From Sulfitobacter sp. OXR-159 (GTDB lineage Bacteria > Pseudomonadota > Alphaproteobacteria > Rhodobacterales > Rhodobacteraceae), in the NCBI RefSeq assembly GCF_034377145.1, contig NZ_CP139710.1:62001-126000 (forward strand): DNA of 64,000 bases. The letters are read 5' to 3'. The position numbers and the translations under genes are program-made. The notes beneath the pieces are model-generated. The model saw only the letters and a program-made list of their open reading frames with translations, was not told where the DNA came from and made no database searches. Position 1 is the stretch's first letter. Each line of letters starts with the position of its first letter. This document shows, one piece after another, positions 38,829-47,254 of this stretch.

Positions 38829-39226
38829 TTTGTCGACTTGCTATCTTGAAGGGTGCGATATGTCGAGAAAAAAATGGAATTTTGAAACTAAGTTCCACCC
38901 CCTTGCCCGTTTTGGGTCGATTGTTACCCCAGAAGCTCAAAGGATGGGCTTTGCCTTTGACAAGACGCCTAAAGAGGCGGTCCAACCTGCAGATTACCCA
39001 CGTACAAATCTTGCAAGCCACTCAGGGCATTTCTTAGTCGCCCTAAGCGAAACAGCCTTAAACGAATGTCAGCGGGTAGTGATAAACGGCAGGGACTTAG
39101 ACAAACGTCACCACCCCCTTTGCGCACCGCAGAGTCACGTCTGAGCGCCTCCCTTAATAGTTGAACCCCCATCGACGAGATGCCACTCAAGACGTCATTT
39201 ACCACTAAAGAAAGACATTAAGATTT
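38829..39226. other. intergenic region upstream of the amide operon
   Basis: About 400 bp between divergent transcription units. It should contain the promoter for the amide operon and that of the secreted protein at 39227. A plus-strand 115-aa frame across it is not supported by composition or a ribosome binding site. Confidence 0.4.
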
Positions 39227-39874
39227 ATGAAGCCGTTTAGATTTTTGACGCTCGCCTTCTGCGGGACCACCATGCTGGCTACAGTCTCCCACGCACAAAG
39301 CCCCCAAATCAATTTCCTAGGGGCCGGCAAGCAAATCGTAAGGTATCAAGATCTCGCTCTGACGGAGACGCAGCAGAGCAAGCTGAAGAAATTCAGCAGA
39401 GACATCGAGTATTTCGGCGGGTTTGCGGTGAACACAGAGAATGGAGCCTGGGGGTATTCTGCTGGCTTCTTTTCACAAAATATCGCAGAGCAAGCCGCCG
39501 TCAAAATCTGTGAAGGTAACGCAAGAGGCCGGCCCTGCACGCTGGTAGCTGCCGTCTTGCCGGCGACTGTGGCCCCCGGCACAAGGAATGCCTTTGGGTT
39601 TAACAAGTACAAGGAAGAGTACTACAAAAGCGAGTTCCTCCCAGAAGTGAAGCGCCAAAGGTCAGGCAGATATGCCGCCTTTGCGATCGGCAGCCGCGCC
39701 TTAGGCTACGACACCAATGCCAAATCCGCTGATGTCGCAAAGCTTAAAGCACGTCGAAACTGCGAAAAGGCAGAAGCTCGGAACCTCAGGGGATACGTGA
39801 TTTCTGTCAGGAACGCGATCTCAGCGATGGACGGTCAAAAATGCAGAGTGATCGAAGTGATTGGCCCCTCATAA
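39227..39874 (+). CDS. secreted protein with two DUF4189-like repeats
   Basis: 215 aa with a Sec signal peptide (FRFLTLAFCGTTMLATVSHA-QS). The mature protein has two similar halves. The first has GAWGYSAGFFSQNIAEQAAVKICEG followed by RPCTLVAAVLP. The second has YAAFAIGSRALGYDTNAKSAD and later NCEKA and KCRVIEVIG. Each pattern is an aromatic strand, then a helix with cysteine, then a cysteine strand, which resembles DUF4189. Periplasmic or secreted, function unknown. Confidence 0.65.
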   Translation: MKPFRFLTLAFCGTTMLATVSHAQSPQINFLGAGKQIVRYQDLALTETQQSKLKKFSRDIEYFGGFAVNTENGAWGYSAGFFSQNIAEQAAVKICEGNARGRPCTLVAAVLPATVAPGTRNAFGFNKYKEEYYKSEFLPEVKRQRSGRYAAFAIGSRALGYDTNAKSADVAKLKARRNCEKAEARNLRGYVISVRNAISAMDGQKCRVIEVIGPS

Positions 39875-39944
39875 GCGCATATTCACCCATGGGCAGCCTC
39901 ACGACCTCGCGGGGTGCCTTCGTCTTCGGGGCCGCATGCCCCTC

Positions 39945-40001
39945 CACAGTCTGCGCTGCGCAATGCCACTTGATTGGGGTCTTTGCGCGGCGCAGGCTGT
40001 G
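39945..40001 (+). ncRNA. long RNA-like hairpin upstream of 5-FCL, possible 6S-type RNA or leader
   Basis: cacagtctgcgctgcgcaa (39945-39963) pairs almost fully with tttgcgcggcgcaggctgtg (39982-40001), giving about 19 paired bases closed by an 18-base loop. Upstream GC-rich segments (39905-39943) can also fold. In many proteobacteria 6S RNA sits just before the 5-formyl-THF cyclo-ligase gene, which starts 19 bases later here. I cannot confirm the 6S consensus by eye. Confidence 0.4.
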
Positions 40002-40019
40002 TTACAGAAGGGCTGAATA

Positions 40020-40673
40020 ATGGAAGATGACGACATCGGCGGCGCCGAGCCCTGCCTGGCTCATCTTTTGGTCGACGGGCACCCTGTCGACCCTGAAACA
40101 CTGCGGGATGTGGCAAGGTTTCGGACAGCAGAACGCGCCCGTTTGATGAAGGCACGGCAGAAACTATCCGTAGCGGAACATGCCGCGGCGTCCGCAAAGT
40201 TAACCGCTATGCTAGAGACACGGGTCTCTCCGCAGCAAGGCATGCGGATCGCCGTCTACTGGCCCATTCGCGCAGAGCCGGACCTGCGCGCTTGGATGGC
40301 AAAGGCGCACACCGCCGGTGCCGCTATCCTATTGCCGATCGTCACGGAACAACACGCCCCCTTGAGCTTTCGCATCTGGCAGCCAGGCTGCGCAATGCGC
40401 CGCGGTGTCTGGAACATTCCGGTACCCGCAAGCGGCGCGGAAGCGGTGCCGGACCTCGTGATCTCGCCCCTGTTGGGCGTGGACGAAACCTGTTTTCGAC
40501 TTGGCAATGGCGGGGGATATTACGACCGAACCCTGGCGCAACTTAATCCTCTACCAAAGGTTATCGGCGTCGGATTTTCCCATTGCCTCATGCCAACAAT
40601 TTTTCCAATGCCATGGGATATCCCAATGGACAGTGTCGTCCTTTCTGATGGAACGGCGTTTGATCGACCATAA
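40020..40673 (+). CDS. 5-formyltetrahydrofolate cyclo-ligase family protein
   Basis: 217 aa. It converts 5-formyl-THF to 5,10-methenyl-THF with ATP. The C-terminal signature GNGGGYYDRTL is intact, with PDLVISPLLGVDE before it and an N-terminal basic ATP/folate segment (KARQKLSVAEHAAASAKL). An unusual N-terminal extension (MEDDDIGGAEPCLAHLLVDG) precedes the domain. I recall a similar extension in cyclo-ligase paralogues of roseobacters. Its position near a formamidase operon suggests handling of one-carbon units. Confidence 0.9.
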   Translation: MEDDDIGGAEPCLAHLLVDGHPVDPETLRDVARFRTAERARLMKARQKLSVAEHAAASAKLTAMLETRVSPQQGMRIAVYWPIRAEPDLRAWMAKAHTAGAAILLPIVTEQHAPLSFRIWQPGCAMRRGVWNIPVPASGAEAVPDLVISPLLGVDETCFRLGNGGGYYDRTLAQLNPLPKVIGVGFSHCLMPTIFPMPWDIPMDSVVLSDGTAFDRP

Positions 40674-40884
40674 CTTCGCAGAGTTCAAAAGCCGCCACCT
40701 TCACCGTGATCCTGGGTAGCTTGGTAGCATCGCCGGCCATATTGCAATCCTGAACCCATGCGGGGCCTTCCATTCAACCGAATGCCCAAACCATCCCGGG
40801 GCAGATAACAAATTCCATGGTAGAGGCCGGCCAACTCATGCTAAGAAATATTCAATGATACAGTGGATTTACGGGGAATAGGCC

Positions 40885-41208
40885 ATGAGCTTCAAGCTAA
40901 CGATTGACGCCGAGGAAGAGGCCCTTTCTCTCAAAGTCAGCGGCTTTGACACAAAAGGTCGCGCGCTGATCCAAGCCCGGTTGGCAGAAGTCGCAGAGCT
41001 TCTCGAAGAAATTCTATCTTCTGATGAAGCCGCAAACCGTCTCACAGATGCAGAGCTCACGCGGTTAGAGCCAAGCCTCGCGGCGCTCGAGCTAAAGTAC
41101 AAAATTCTTTTGCACCAGGCTGGTGAGCTGGCGCAGGCCGCTAAAGGCATCGCCCAAGGCCATGAGACAATTTCTCAGCACGGGTTTCCGGAGCTGGATG
41201 ATGCCTGA
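40885..41208 (+). CDS. hypothetical helical protein, 107 aa
   Basis: Starts with a short beta segment (SFKLTIDAEEEALSLKVSGFD) and continues as long charged helices (RLAEVAELLEEILSSDEAANRL; LAALELKYKILLHQAGELAQAAKGIAQ). Probably forms coiled coils. No family recognised. Its 3' end overlaps the start of the next gene by 11 bp, so the pair is coupled. Confidence 0.6.
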   Translation: MSFKLTIDAEEEALSLKVSGFDTKGRALIQARLAEVAELLEEILSSDEAANRLTDAELTRLEPSLAALELKYKILLHQAGELAQAAKGIAQGHETISQHGFPELDDA

Positions 41209-41980
41209 GCAAAGAACGGCGACTGTCCACTTTGGGGCAAACCGTATCGCGACTGGCTTTATAGAATGCATATCAAACCACTTGGGGAAGGTCTTACTAA
41301 GTACGTCGACCAAAGCCATCACGCGCCACGAGTACGTTGAGCACTTTAGAGCGACCATGACCGCCTCAGACAAGCTGGGCCTTCTACAGGGGGCTGTTGA
41401 GCCTGTTCTAAGAAACAAAAAAGCTCTCGATGCCTTTAAGCATATCGTCATCAGCGAACACGCCCTTCTCGGCCCGGTAAGCGATATGCTAACCAAAAAG
41501 ACAATGTTCCCTAAAGCCAAGCGCAGAGCTCAAAACCTCGACAATGCTTTTTCCGACCGCCAGCTGCATCTGCATTTAGCAATCGCCCCTCAAGCAGAAT
41601 GCTGGACATATCTGCTGGCGGATGATGACATCTCCCCCGGTCCTTCTGACCGCGCCGTGCCAGTTCATTCTTGGGCCGACTTGGTGTCTCGCATCACGAC
41701 TGCCTGCCCCAGAGCCACCCTAACAGTCTGGAATTTTGAGCAGCCCCATCAGGTCAGGCTACCGTTTTTAGCAGCCCTGCTTGATATAGATGTTGAGCTT
41801 ATTGATCCTCAAACTCGCAAAGCCGTGTCGCAAGAGGCCTGTCATCACCTTAAAAGCGCAAAGCTTCTCAGCAAAATTGTTCAAATCGACGAAGAGCTAC
41901 AGACACGCATGGATGCCCAATATGAGCTCGACCTGATCAGGATTGACGCCATGTCGAAGGTCACCTTGCGTAACGGGTGA
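41198..41980 (+). CDS. hypothetical protein coupled to the 107-aa gene
   Basis: 260 aa from the first of two tandem ATGs (41198 and 41201) inside the upstream gene. The N-terminus reads TATVHFGANRIATGFIECISNHLG. The centre has FKHIVISEHALLGPVSDM and LHLHLAIAPQAECWTYLL. Alternating strands and helices with HIVISEHALLG and a late helix EELQTRMDAQYELDLIRIDA recall sulfotransferase-neighbour proteins, but there is no phosphosulfate-binding signature. Function unknown. It converges with the sulfotransferase at 42028. Confidence 0.65.
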   Translation: MMPEQRTATVHFGANRIATGFIECISNHLGKVLLSTSTKAITRHEYVEHFRATMTASDKLGLLQGAVEPVLRNKKALDAFKHIVISEHALLGPVSDMLTKKTMFPKAKRRAQNLDNAFSDRQLHLHLAIAPQAECWTYLLADDDISPGPSDRAVPVHSWADLVSRITTACPRATLTVWNFEQPHQVRLPFLAALLDIDVELIDPQTRKAVSQEACHHLKSAKLLSKIVQIDEELQTRMDAQYELDLIRIDAMSKVTLRNG

Positions 41981-42027
41981 GGCCAAGTTCGCCCCGCGCC
42001 ACGTCAGCCCACGTTCCATGCTCTTTT

Positions 42028-42864
42028 TTAGGTGTCTTGATAGAAGCTTTCGCCAAAATGGCTTCGAAGAAACGCCGCCTGGGGCGCGGCCAGCTCCTCC
42101 AAACGCTCAATGACATAGTCAGGCAACTGCAGCGGTGCCGTTTGATGGACCCTTTCAGCAGCTTGAGGGTACTCAGAGGAAGCCAAGCCACAATGATGCT
42201 CAATCTTGCGCAGAAGGCTCAACGGTTCTTTGCCGATTTGTCCGTAGGGTAAGTACAGCAATTGATCGTCTGTAAAACGTGCGCTCCACCGCGGCACATT
42301 GTTCAGATAATCTCCGCGCGTACGAAGCGCAGGCATGTCTAAGAGCGCCTCCCACTCTTTTGGCGATGCAGGCAGTTTTTTTCCGCGGTGCGCATTCATG
42401 CGCAGTTGAGACTTCAACCGGTCCAAGGGGTTACGGATGAGGTAGATCAGTTTACTCTGCGACAGAAAGCGCTTGAAAAAGTCCACGCCCTCATCCGGAA
42501 TACATGAGTACTCCGGCGTGACATCGAGGCATTTTTGATCCTCCGGCGCTCGGGAAAAAATGTACTTATACCACGTGCCGTTCAAAATGGGCGCGGTCTG
42601 AAGACGATCAAGATATGCCAGATAGGCCTCATCTGGGGGTGAGGCGCTTGCAAGATGGCGCGCGCGCGCCCCCTGAAGTCCCTGTTTGACATGCCACGGC
42701 GCCCACCGCCGGCATTCAGCAATGAACTTATGGTCAAAAAAATGCAGTTCCTTGAACGGCGGCACCCAAATGTCCCGTCGGGTTGCCAAAGTGACATGTA
42801 ACCAAGATGTGCCTGCCTTCTGCGCGCCGATACACAGGATATCGGGTTTGCGACCTTTGTTCAT
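42028..42864 (-). CDS. sulfotransferase (heparan-sulfate N-sulfotransferase type)
   Basis: 278 aa. The 5'-phosphosulfate loop is ILCIGAQKAGTSWLHVTL and the 3'-phosphate-binding strand/helix is LIYLIRNPLDRLKSQLRM. FKELHFFDHKF supplies the usual catalytic-region residues. It transfers sulfate from PAPS to a hydroxyl or amine of a glycan or lipid in the cytoplasm. Adjacent to a second, different sulfotransferase in the same direction (gap 32 bp). Confidence 0.9.
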   Translation of the reverse strand: MNKGRKPDILCIGAQKAGTSWLHVTLATRRDIWVPPFKELHFFDHKFIAECRRWAPWHVKQGLQGARARHLASASPPDEAYLAYLDRLQTAPILNGTWYKYIFSRAPEDQKCLDVTPEYSCIPDEGVDFFKRFLSQSKLIYLIRNPLDRLKSQLRMNAHRGKKLPASPKEWEALLDMPALRTRGDYLNNVPRWSARFTDDQLLYLPYGQIGKEPLSLLRKIEHHCGLASSEYPQAAERVHQTAPLQLPDYVIERLEELAAPQAAFLRSHFGESFYQDT

Positions 42865-42896
42865 ATCACGTCCTGCCTGCCAGGCTCACCACCGGC

Positions 42897-44303
42897 TCAA
42901 ACATTATTCTTCATAATCCGCTGTAGCCGCTCTTTGATTTTATCGTCTACCAGAGGCGCGGCCTTCGCCCCCGATATACGCTTGAACCGCCGATAGACGC
43001 TTGGGCCAAGCTTTAGGCGTTCAATCACCTCCATCAGGACCTTTCCGGCCGTCGGCTCCGATGCTGCCACCTTCGCCGAACGCGCAAACATATTGTCGAT
43101 CATATCCCCCTTCTCCACCCAGTAGGTAAGCATGCCATCAAACAATGCCCCTCCCGATGAAAAGCGTCTGCGCGGGGGCCACGGACGCTTTGGGTAGAAC
43201 AGTTTAAGCTCGCTCTCATGCAGCTTCGCCGTATTTGCGTAGATACTGGCACTCATTCCAACAGCACGTTCTCCGGAACTTCGGCCCAAATCGGCGACCG
43301 TATCAGCGATCGACACCAACCAGCGTAGGGAAAGCTCTGACCGGATCACCTCAAACTGTTCATCCAAGATCCGCCAAAAGAGCCTAAGGGCACTCTCGCA
43401 GCTCGGATCCCTGCGCAGCACGACGATCGTACAGGCCAGCAGGTGCGCGAGACGAGAGGCCCCAGAGAACTCCGGCTGAAGCTTCTGAAAATGAGCTACC
43501 AGATCTTTTGACCGCCCCGCCCAAGCCCCCGTTGGAGAGCCCGGGATAATCTCATCGGCGAAAGGCTCAAGCACAGAGCTCTCATCAGGCAGCGCTTGCG
43601 CGGCATCGTTCAGAAAGATCTTTTCGTCCGAGAAATAAGCGGGCCAAAGATCGTAGACCGTCCTGCCCTTAGGCCTCAAAGGTTCGAAGTTGTATCTTTT
43701 TTTTGCGGCTTCAGGGCGACCGGACGCATACCCCAAAAAGCGATAGTCATCCGCAAACAGGCGCATGAAGCGCTCTTCTTCCTCCGGCCGCCACCGCTCC
43801 TCGTGTTTTTGCCCGCTCCGAGACGCGCGAAGTCGCGGCAGTTCTGCTGCGATCCCGAAGTTCGCACAAAACGCCCCAAAATCCTCTTCGAGGGTTTCGA
43901 ACCGAAGAACCGTGTCTGCATAAAACAAACAGTTAAACGGATGGGTCTGGGGAATGATATGATGTTTGAAGTTCCAAGGGATGTCCCGATGACTACGGTC
44001 ATGGCCAACCCACGGGTCTTCCAACACGTCGAGCGCTTGCGAGATGGACAGATCAGGCCATCGCGGCTCGGCGTAATAGTCCCCCTCCAACTGATTGCCG
44101 AACTTGAACATCCGGAAAGCAGAAAGAAATCGAGCTTTAGGCTCGCGAACAACCGTCAGGCTGGGTCGGTCTCGGAAGCGCTCCGGCACATGACCAAAGT
44201 ACCGTCCTTCAAGCTTCCCAAGCGCGTCGCGCACCGATGTGCCGCCGGTTTTGGGCAGGTGGATGAAAACAATACGCGGCTTGTCGATTATGAAATTTGT
44301 CAT
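42897..44303 (-). CDS. sulfotransferase family 2-like protein
   Basis: 468 aa. The N-terminal PAPS loop is RIVFIHLPKTGGTSVRDAL, and the 3'-phosphate site is SLTVVREPKARFLSAFRMF, both characteristic of Sulfotransfer_2. The region after about residue 230 is an unassigned helical extension, which makes the protein longer than the usual 200-300 aa family members. It heads the two-gene sulfotransferase unit and probably modifies the exported polysaccharide. Confidence 0.85.
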   Translation of the reverse strand: MTNFIIDKPRIVFIHLPKTGGTSVRDALGKLEGRYFGHVPERFRDRPSLTVVREPKARFLSAFRMFKFGNQLEGDYYAEPRWPDLSISQALDVLEDPWVGHDRSHRDIPWNFKHHIIPQTHPFNCLFYADTVLRFETLEEDFGAFCANFGIAAELPRLRASRSGQKHEERWRPEEEERFMRLFADDYRFLGYASGRPEAAKKRYNFEPLRPKGRTVYDLWPAYFSDEKIFLNDAAQALPDESSVLEPFADEIIPGSPTGAWAGRSKDLVAHFQKLQPEFSGASRLAHLLACTIVVLRRDPSCESALRLFWRILDEQFEVIRSELSLRWLVSIADTVADLGRSSGERAVGMSASIYANTAKLHESELKLFYPKRPWPPRRRFSSGGALFDGMLTYWVEKGDMIDNMFARSAKVAASEPTAGKVLMEVIERLKLGPSVYRRFKRISGAKAAPLVDDKIKERLQRIMKNNV

Positions 44304-44482
44304 CTCTTCCTGGCTTAACCTTGGAGCCGGTACATGGGCCGCTTATCCAAACATCGAATAAAAAACGCGCAGTGTACAGAAACCCAGAGCCGCAAACACA
44401 ACTTCGCCCCAGCCGATAAATGGGCCTACCGGCGAACCAGCATCGCATGGTCCCGATAAACATCGCCAATGCCCATCTAATC
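44304..44482. other. boundary segment before the hairpin array
   Basis: About 180 bp. The part near 44420-44450 (tgggcctaccggcgaacc) looks like a decayed piece of the array's B module. No gene is seen. Confidence 0.4.
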
Positions 44483-45950
44483 GGGGGCCTTGGTAAGAAG
44501 ATGGGGCACGATCATCTGATCGTAGCGACCCCATCTACAGCCGCCTATTCGGCGGAGAAAGCTGGGACCAGTGCATAGACAGCATGAGCACGCTCTGCCA
44601 TCCGTGTTTTCTCAGCCGCCTGTTCGGCGGCAAAACCGGGCCCAGTAAGAAGATGGGTGCAACCGGCGAACCGACAAGACCCAAATCTTCAGCCGCCTAT
44701 TCGGCGGTAAGACAAGGCCTCCGCGACGGGGGCCTTGGTAAGAAGATGGGGCACGATCATCTGATCGTAGCGACCCCATCTACAGCCGCCTATTCGGCGG
44801 AGAAAGCTGGGACCAGTGCATAGACAGCATGAGCACGCTCTGCCATCCGTGTTTTCTCAGCCGCCTGTTCGGCGGTAAAACCGGGCCCAGTAAGGGGATG
44901 GATGCGGCCGGCGAACCGACAAAACCCAAATCCTCAGCCGCCTATTCGGCGGTGAAACAAGGCCTCCGCGACGCGGAGCCTTGGTAAGAAGATGGGGCAC
45001 GATCATCTGATCGTAGCAGCCCCATCTACAGCCGCCTATGCGGCGGAGAAAGCTGGGCCCGGCGTAAAGACAGCATAAGAAAGCTCTGCCATCGTCGTTT
45101 CTAAGCCGCCTATTCGGCGGTGAAACAAGGCCTCCGCGACGGGGGCCTTGGTAAGAAGATGGGGCACGATCATCTGATCGTAGCAACCCCATCTACAGCC
45201 GCCTATGCGGCGGAGAAAGCTGGGCCCGGCGTAAAGACAGCATAAGAAAGCTTTGCCATCGTCGTTTCTAAGCCGCCTATTCGGCGGTAAAACCGGGCCC
45301 AGTAAGGAGATGGGTGCGGCCGGCGAACCGACAAAACCCAAATCCTCAGCCGCCTATGCGGCGGTGAAACAAGGCCTCCGCGACGGGGGCCTTGGTAAGA
45401 AGATGGGGCACGATCATCTGATCGTAGCAACCCCATCTACAGCCGCCTATGCGGCGGAGAAAGCTGGGGCCGGCGTAAAGACAGCAGAAGAAAGCTTTGC
45501 CATCGTCGTTTCTAAGCCGCCTATTCGGCGGTAAAACCGGGCCCAGTAAGGAGATGGGTCCGGCCGGCGAACCGACAAAACCCAAATCCTCAGCCGCCTA
45601 TTCGGCGGTGAAACAAGGCCTCCGCGACGGGGGGCCTTGGTAAAAAGATGGGGCACGATCATCTGATCGTAGCAGCCCCATCTACAGCCGCCTATGCGGC
45701 GGAGAAAGCTGGGCCCGGCGTAAAGACAGCAGAAGAAAGCTTTGCCATCGTCGTTTCTAAGCCGCCTATTCGGCGGTAAAACCGGGCCCAGTAAGGAGAT
45801 GGGTCCGGCCGGCGAACCGACAAAACCCAAATCCTCAGCCGCCTATTCGGCGGTGAAACAAGGCCTCCGCGACGGGGGGCCTTGGCTAAAAGATGGGGCA
45901 CGATCATCTGATCGTAGCAACCCCATCTGCAGCCGCCTATGCGGCGGAGA
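44483..45950. repeat. mosaic array of 18 hairpins with three recurring modules
   Basis: Eighteen copies of a palindrome, mostly gccgcctattcggcgg with loop variants tatt, tatg and tgtt. The cores start at 44541, 44616, 44693, 44786, 44861, 44938, 45032, 45106, 45199, 45273, 45350, 45443, 45517, 45594, 45688, 45762, 45839 and 45933. The steps are 74-75, 77 or 93-94 bp, depending on which module follows: A (agaaagctgggc...), B (aaaccgggcccagt...) or C (aaggcctccgcgac...). The order is (C)A B C A B C A C A B C A B C A B C A, a higher-order period of about 245 bp with one B missing. Modules can fold themselves: C by caaggcc/ggccttg and cgatca/tgatcg, B by cccagt-flanking gggccc/gggtcc. No gene in any frame is credible. 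Architecture resembles BIME-type mosaic elements. Confidence 0.92.
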
Positions 45951-46084
45951 ATAGTAGGACCAATGAGATCCATCGGTTCCCGCAGTGACCATCTAAAGCG
46001 TGCTTCAATATTATTTAACTGATTTGCGCCTTTACCAATCGCATCGGGTAAGCACCTTTGTTGCGACACACGCCAAAATGCTTT
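45951..46084. other. intergenic right flank of the array
   Basis: Short AT-richer segment (gcttcaatattatttaactg) between the last hairpin and the 118-aa gene. Nothing is identified. Confidence 0.4.
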
Positions 46085-46441
46085 TCATGCAGACCAACCA
46101 CAGATGAGGGGCCCGTTCGCAGAGATATCTTCAGCGAGAAACGCAACGATTGCAGGGTAGTAGCGCAGCAGCTCTTTCCATTCCGTACCTCGCGCATCAA
46201 GGTCGTGGAACGCATCAGGAATGTCAGCCAAAGCCTCGTCTGGGGAAAGACCACAGTCGATAAACCCGTCTTCGATCATACCTTCGACTACAGCCAGAGT
46301 GTCAAGGGTAACGTAGAAATCGCTGTAGTCTTCGTAGACATTCCCGCCAGAACCATTGGCAAGTGCCTCGAAAAAATCATCGTGGTTGCGCAGGTAAAAC
46401 ACCTCCTCCCCATCGCGGTAAAAACCAATATCCAGTCCCAT
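46085..46441 (-). CDS. hypothetical protein, 118 aa, paralogue 1
   Basis: Starts at the ATG at 46441 (MGLDIGFYRDGEEVFYLRNH); a longer frame opens upstream with no support. Acidic, soluble, probably one compact domain, with a C-terminal GPLICGWSA. It is clearly paralogous to 48844-49200. The first about 20 codons and the upstream region are almost identical between copies, while the rest has diverged. No family known to me. Confidence 0.7.
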   Translation of the reverse strand: MGLDIGFYRDGEEVFYLRNHDDFFEALANGSGGNVYEDYSDFYVTLDTLAVVEGMIEDGFIDCGLSPDEALADIPDAFHDLDARGTEWKELLRYYPAIVAFLAEDISANGPLICGWSA

Positions 46442-47249
46442 CTGTGTATCCTTTCCAGTTTGATGGTTCAGGTTGAGCGGCACTTGCAGCGCCTAAAAAT
46501 AAACTGGGAACGATTTTTGGGGGCCGATAATGAAATCCTGCACTTTAGCCAAAAAAGTTACACCGTGCCCAAAAGGGTGAGGCCAACGCAAAGCTACAGC
46601 GGTAGGGGGCCATCCCTCGACGCCATCCAATTGGGGCGCAGCATCAAGATCGAGCGGCCGGTTTCAGAACTTTGATGAGCCTATAGCTGGTGCACCGCGA
46701 CGCGCCAAAAAGTGCAGACATAATGTGTCTTCGCGGGGCTGCGCAAAAGCCTGCTTTCCTGCGCTGCTTTGTCCCGAGCCGTTGCGATCCGGATAGAGGC
46801 CGTGCAACTACCGCGCATAGCCTGAACGACCTTCTACGGGAGCAAAAAATGCAAATCACTGAGCCGTCCCGCCAAATTGATGTCCTACATACCACGGATG
46901 TGCTCGTTGTTGGCGCAGGCCCGGGGGGCTTGGCCGCAGCTCTGGCTGCTGCACGTGCAGGTGTTGATGTTACACTAGTCGAACGTTTCGGTTGCTTTGG
47001 GGGCAATATCACGACCGTGGGCGTGGAAGGCTTTGCTTGGTATCGCCATGAAAAGACCGTTGAAGCAAACGGTATCGGGCGCGAGTTTGCAGAACGTGCG
47101 TCGCGCCCGTTTTGGAAGGCGACCGTATCATCGGCATTATCACCGAATCCAAAGCCGGTCGGGAAGCTATCCTTGGTAAAAGTGACCATTGACGCCACAG
47201 GGGATGCCGACATCGCCCACCGCGCCGGAGCGCCCGTCACGCACCCCCC
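46442..47249. repeat. duplicated segment, left copy
   Basis: Matches 49201-50130. The shared tract runs from the 5' end of the 118-aa gene (the ctgtgtatcctttccagttt junction) through the intergenic region to the oxidoreductase. The copies differ by scattered substitutions and by one large deletion in this copy. The match stops after the ...gcgcccgtcac region, where the ParE gene begins. Confidence 0.85.
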
Positions 47250-47253
47250 AAGC
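46849..47253 (+). pseudogene. truncated copy of the FAD-dependent oxidoreductase
   Basis: Identical in most of its first 80 codons to the intact gene at 49606, including VLVVGAGPGGLAAALAAARAG. It then has a deletion of about 130 bp at a short cgtcgcg-like repeat, a shifted frame, and a later one-base insertion (ggtaaaagtgacc versus ggtaaagtggtc). It ends at the duplication border. Not expected to give a working enzyme. Confidence 0.88.
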
Positions 47254-47254
47254 G

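Noticed and set aside
38749..39021. N-terminal extension of amiC
   Set aside because: The extra 91 codons run through the leader terminator and have no family similarity; the GTG at 38748 has a ribosome binding site.
39883..40197. 104-aa minus-strand frame over the 5-FCL upstream region
   Set aside because: Arg/Pro-rich shadow of the cyclo-ligase and of the hairpin; no start signal.
44483..45950. CRISPR array call
   Set aside because: Hairpin sequence is I-F-like, but the intervals are 59-79 bp, the 'spacers' are three recurring modules, and no cas gene is present. It is recorded as a mosaic repeat instead.
44857..46069. Overlapping minus-strand open frames of about 80-127 aa across the array
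   Set aside because: They are translations of the repeats in all frames, share the same residues by periodicity and lack ribosome binding sites.
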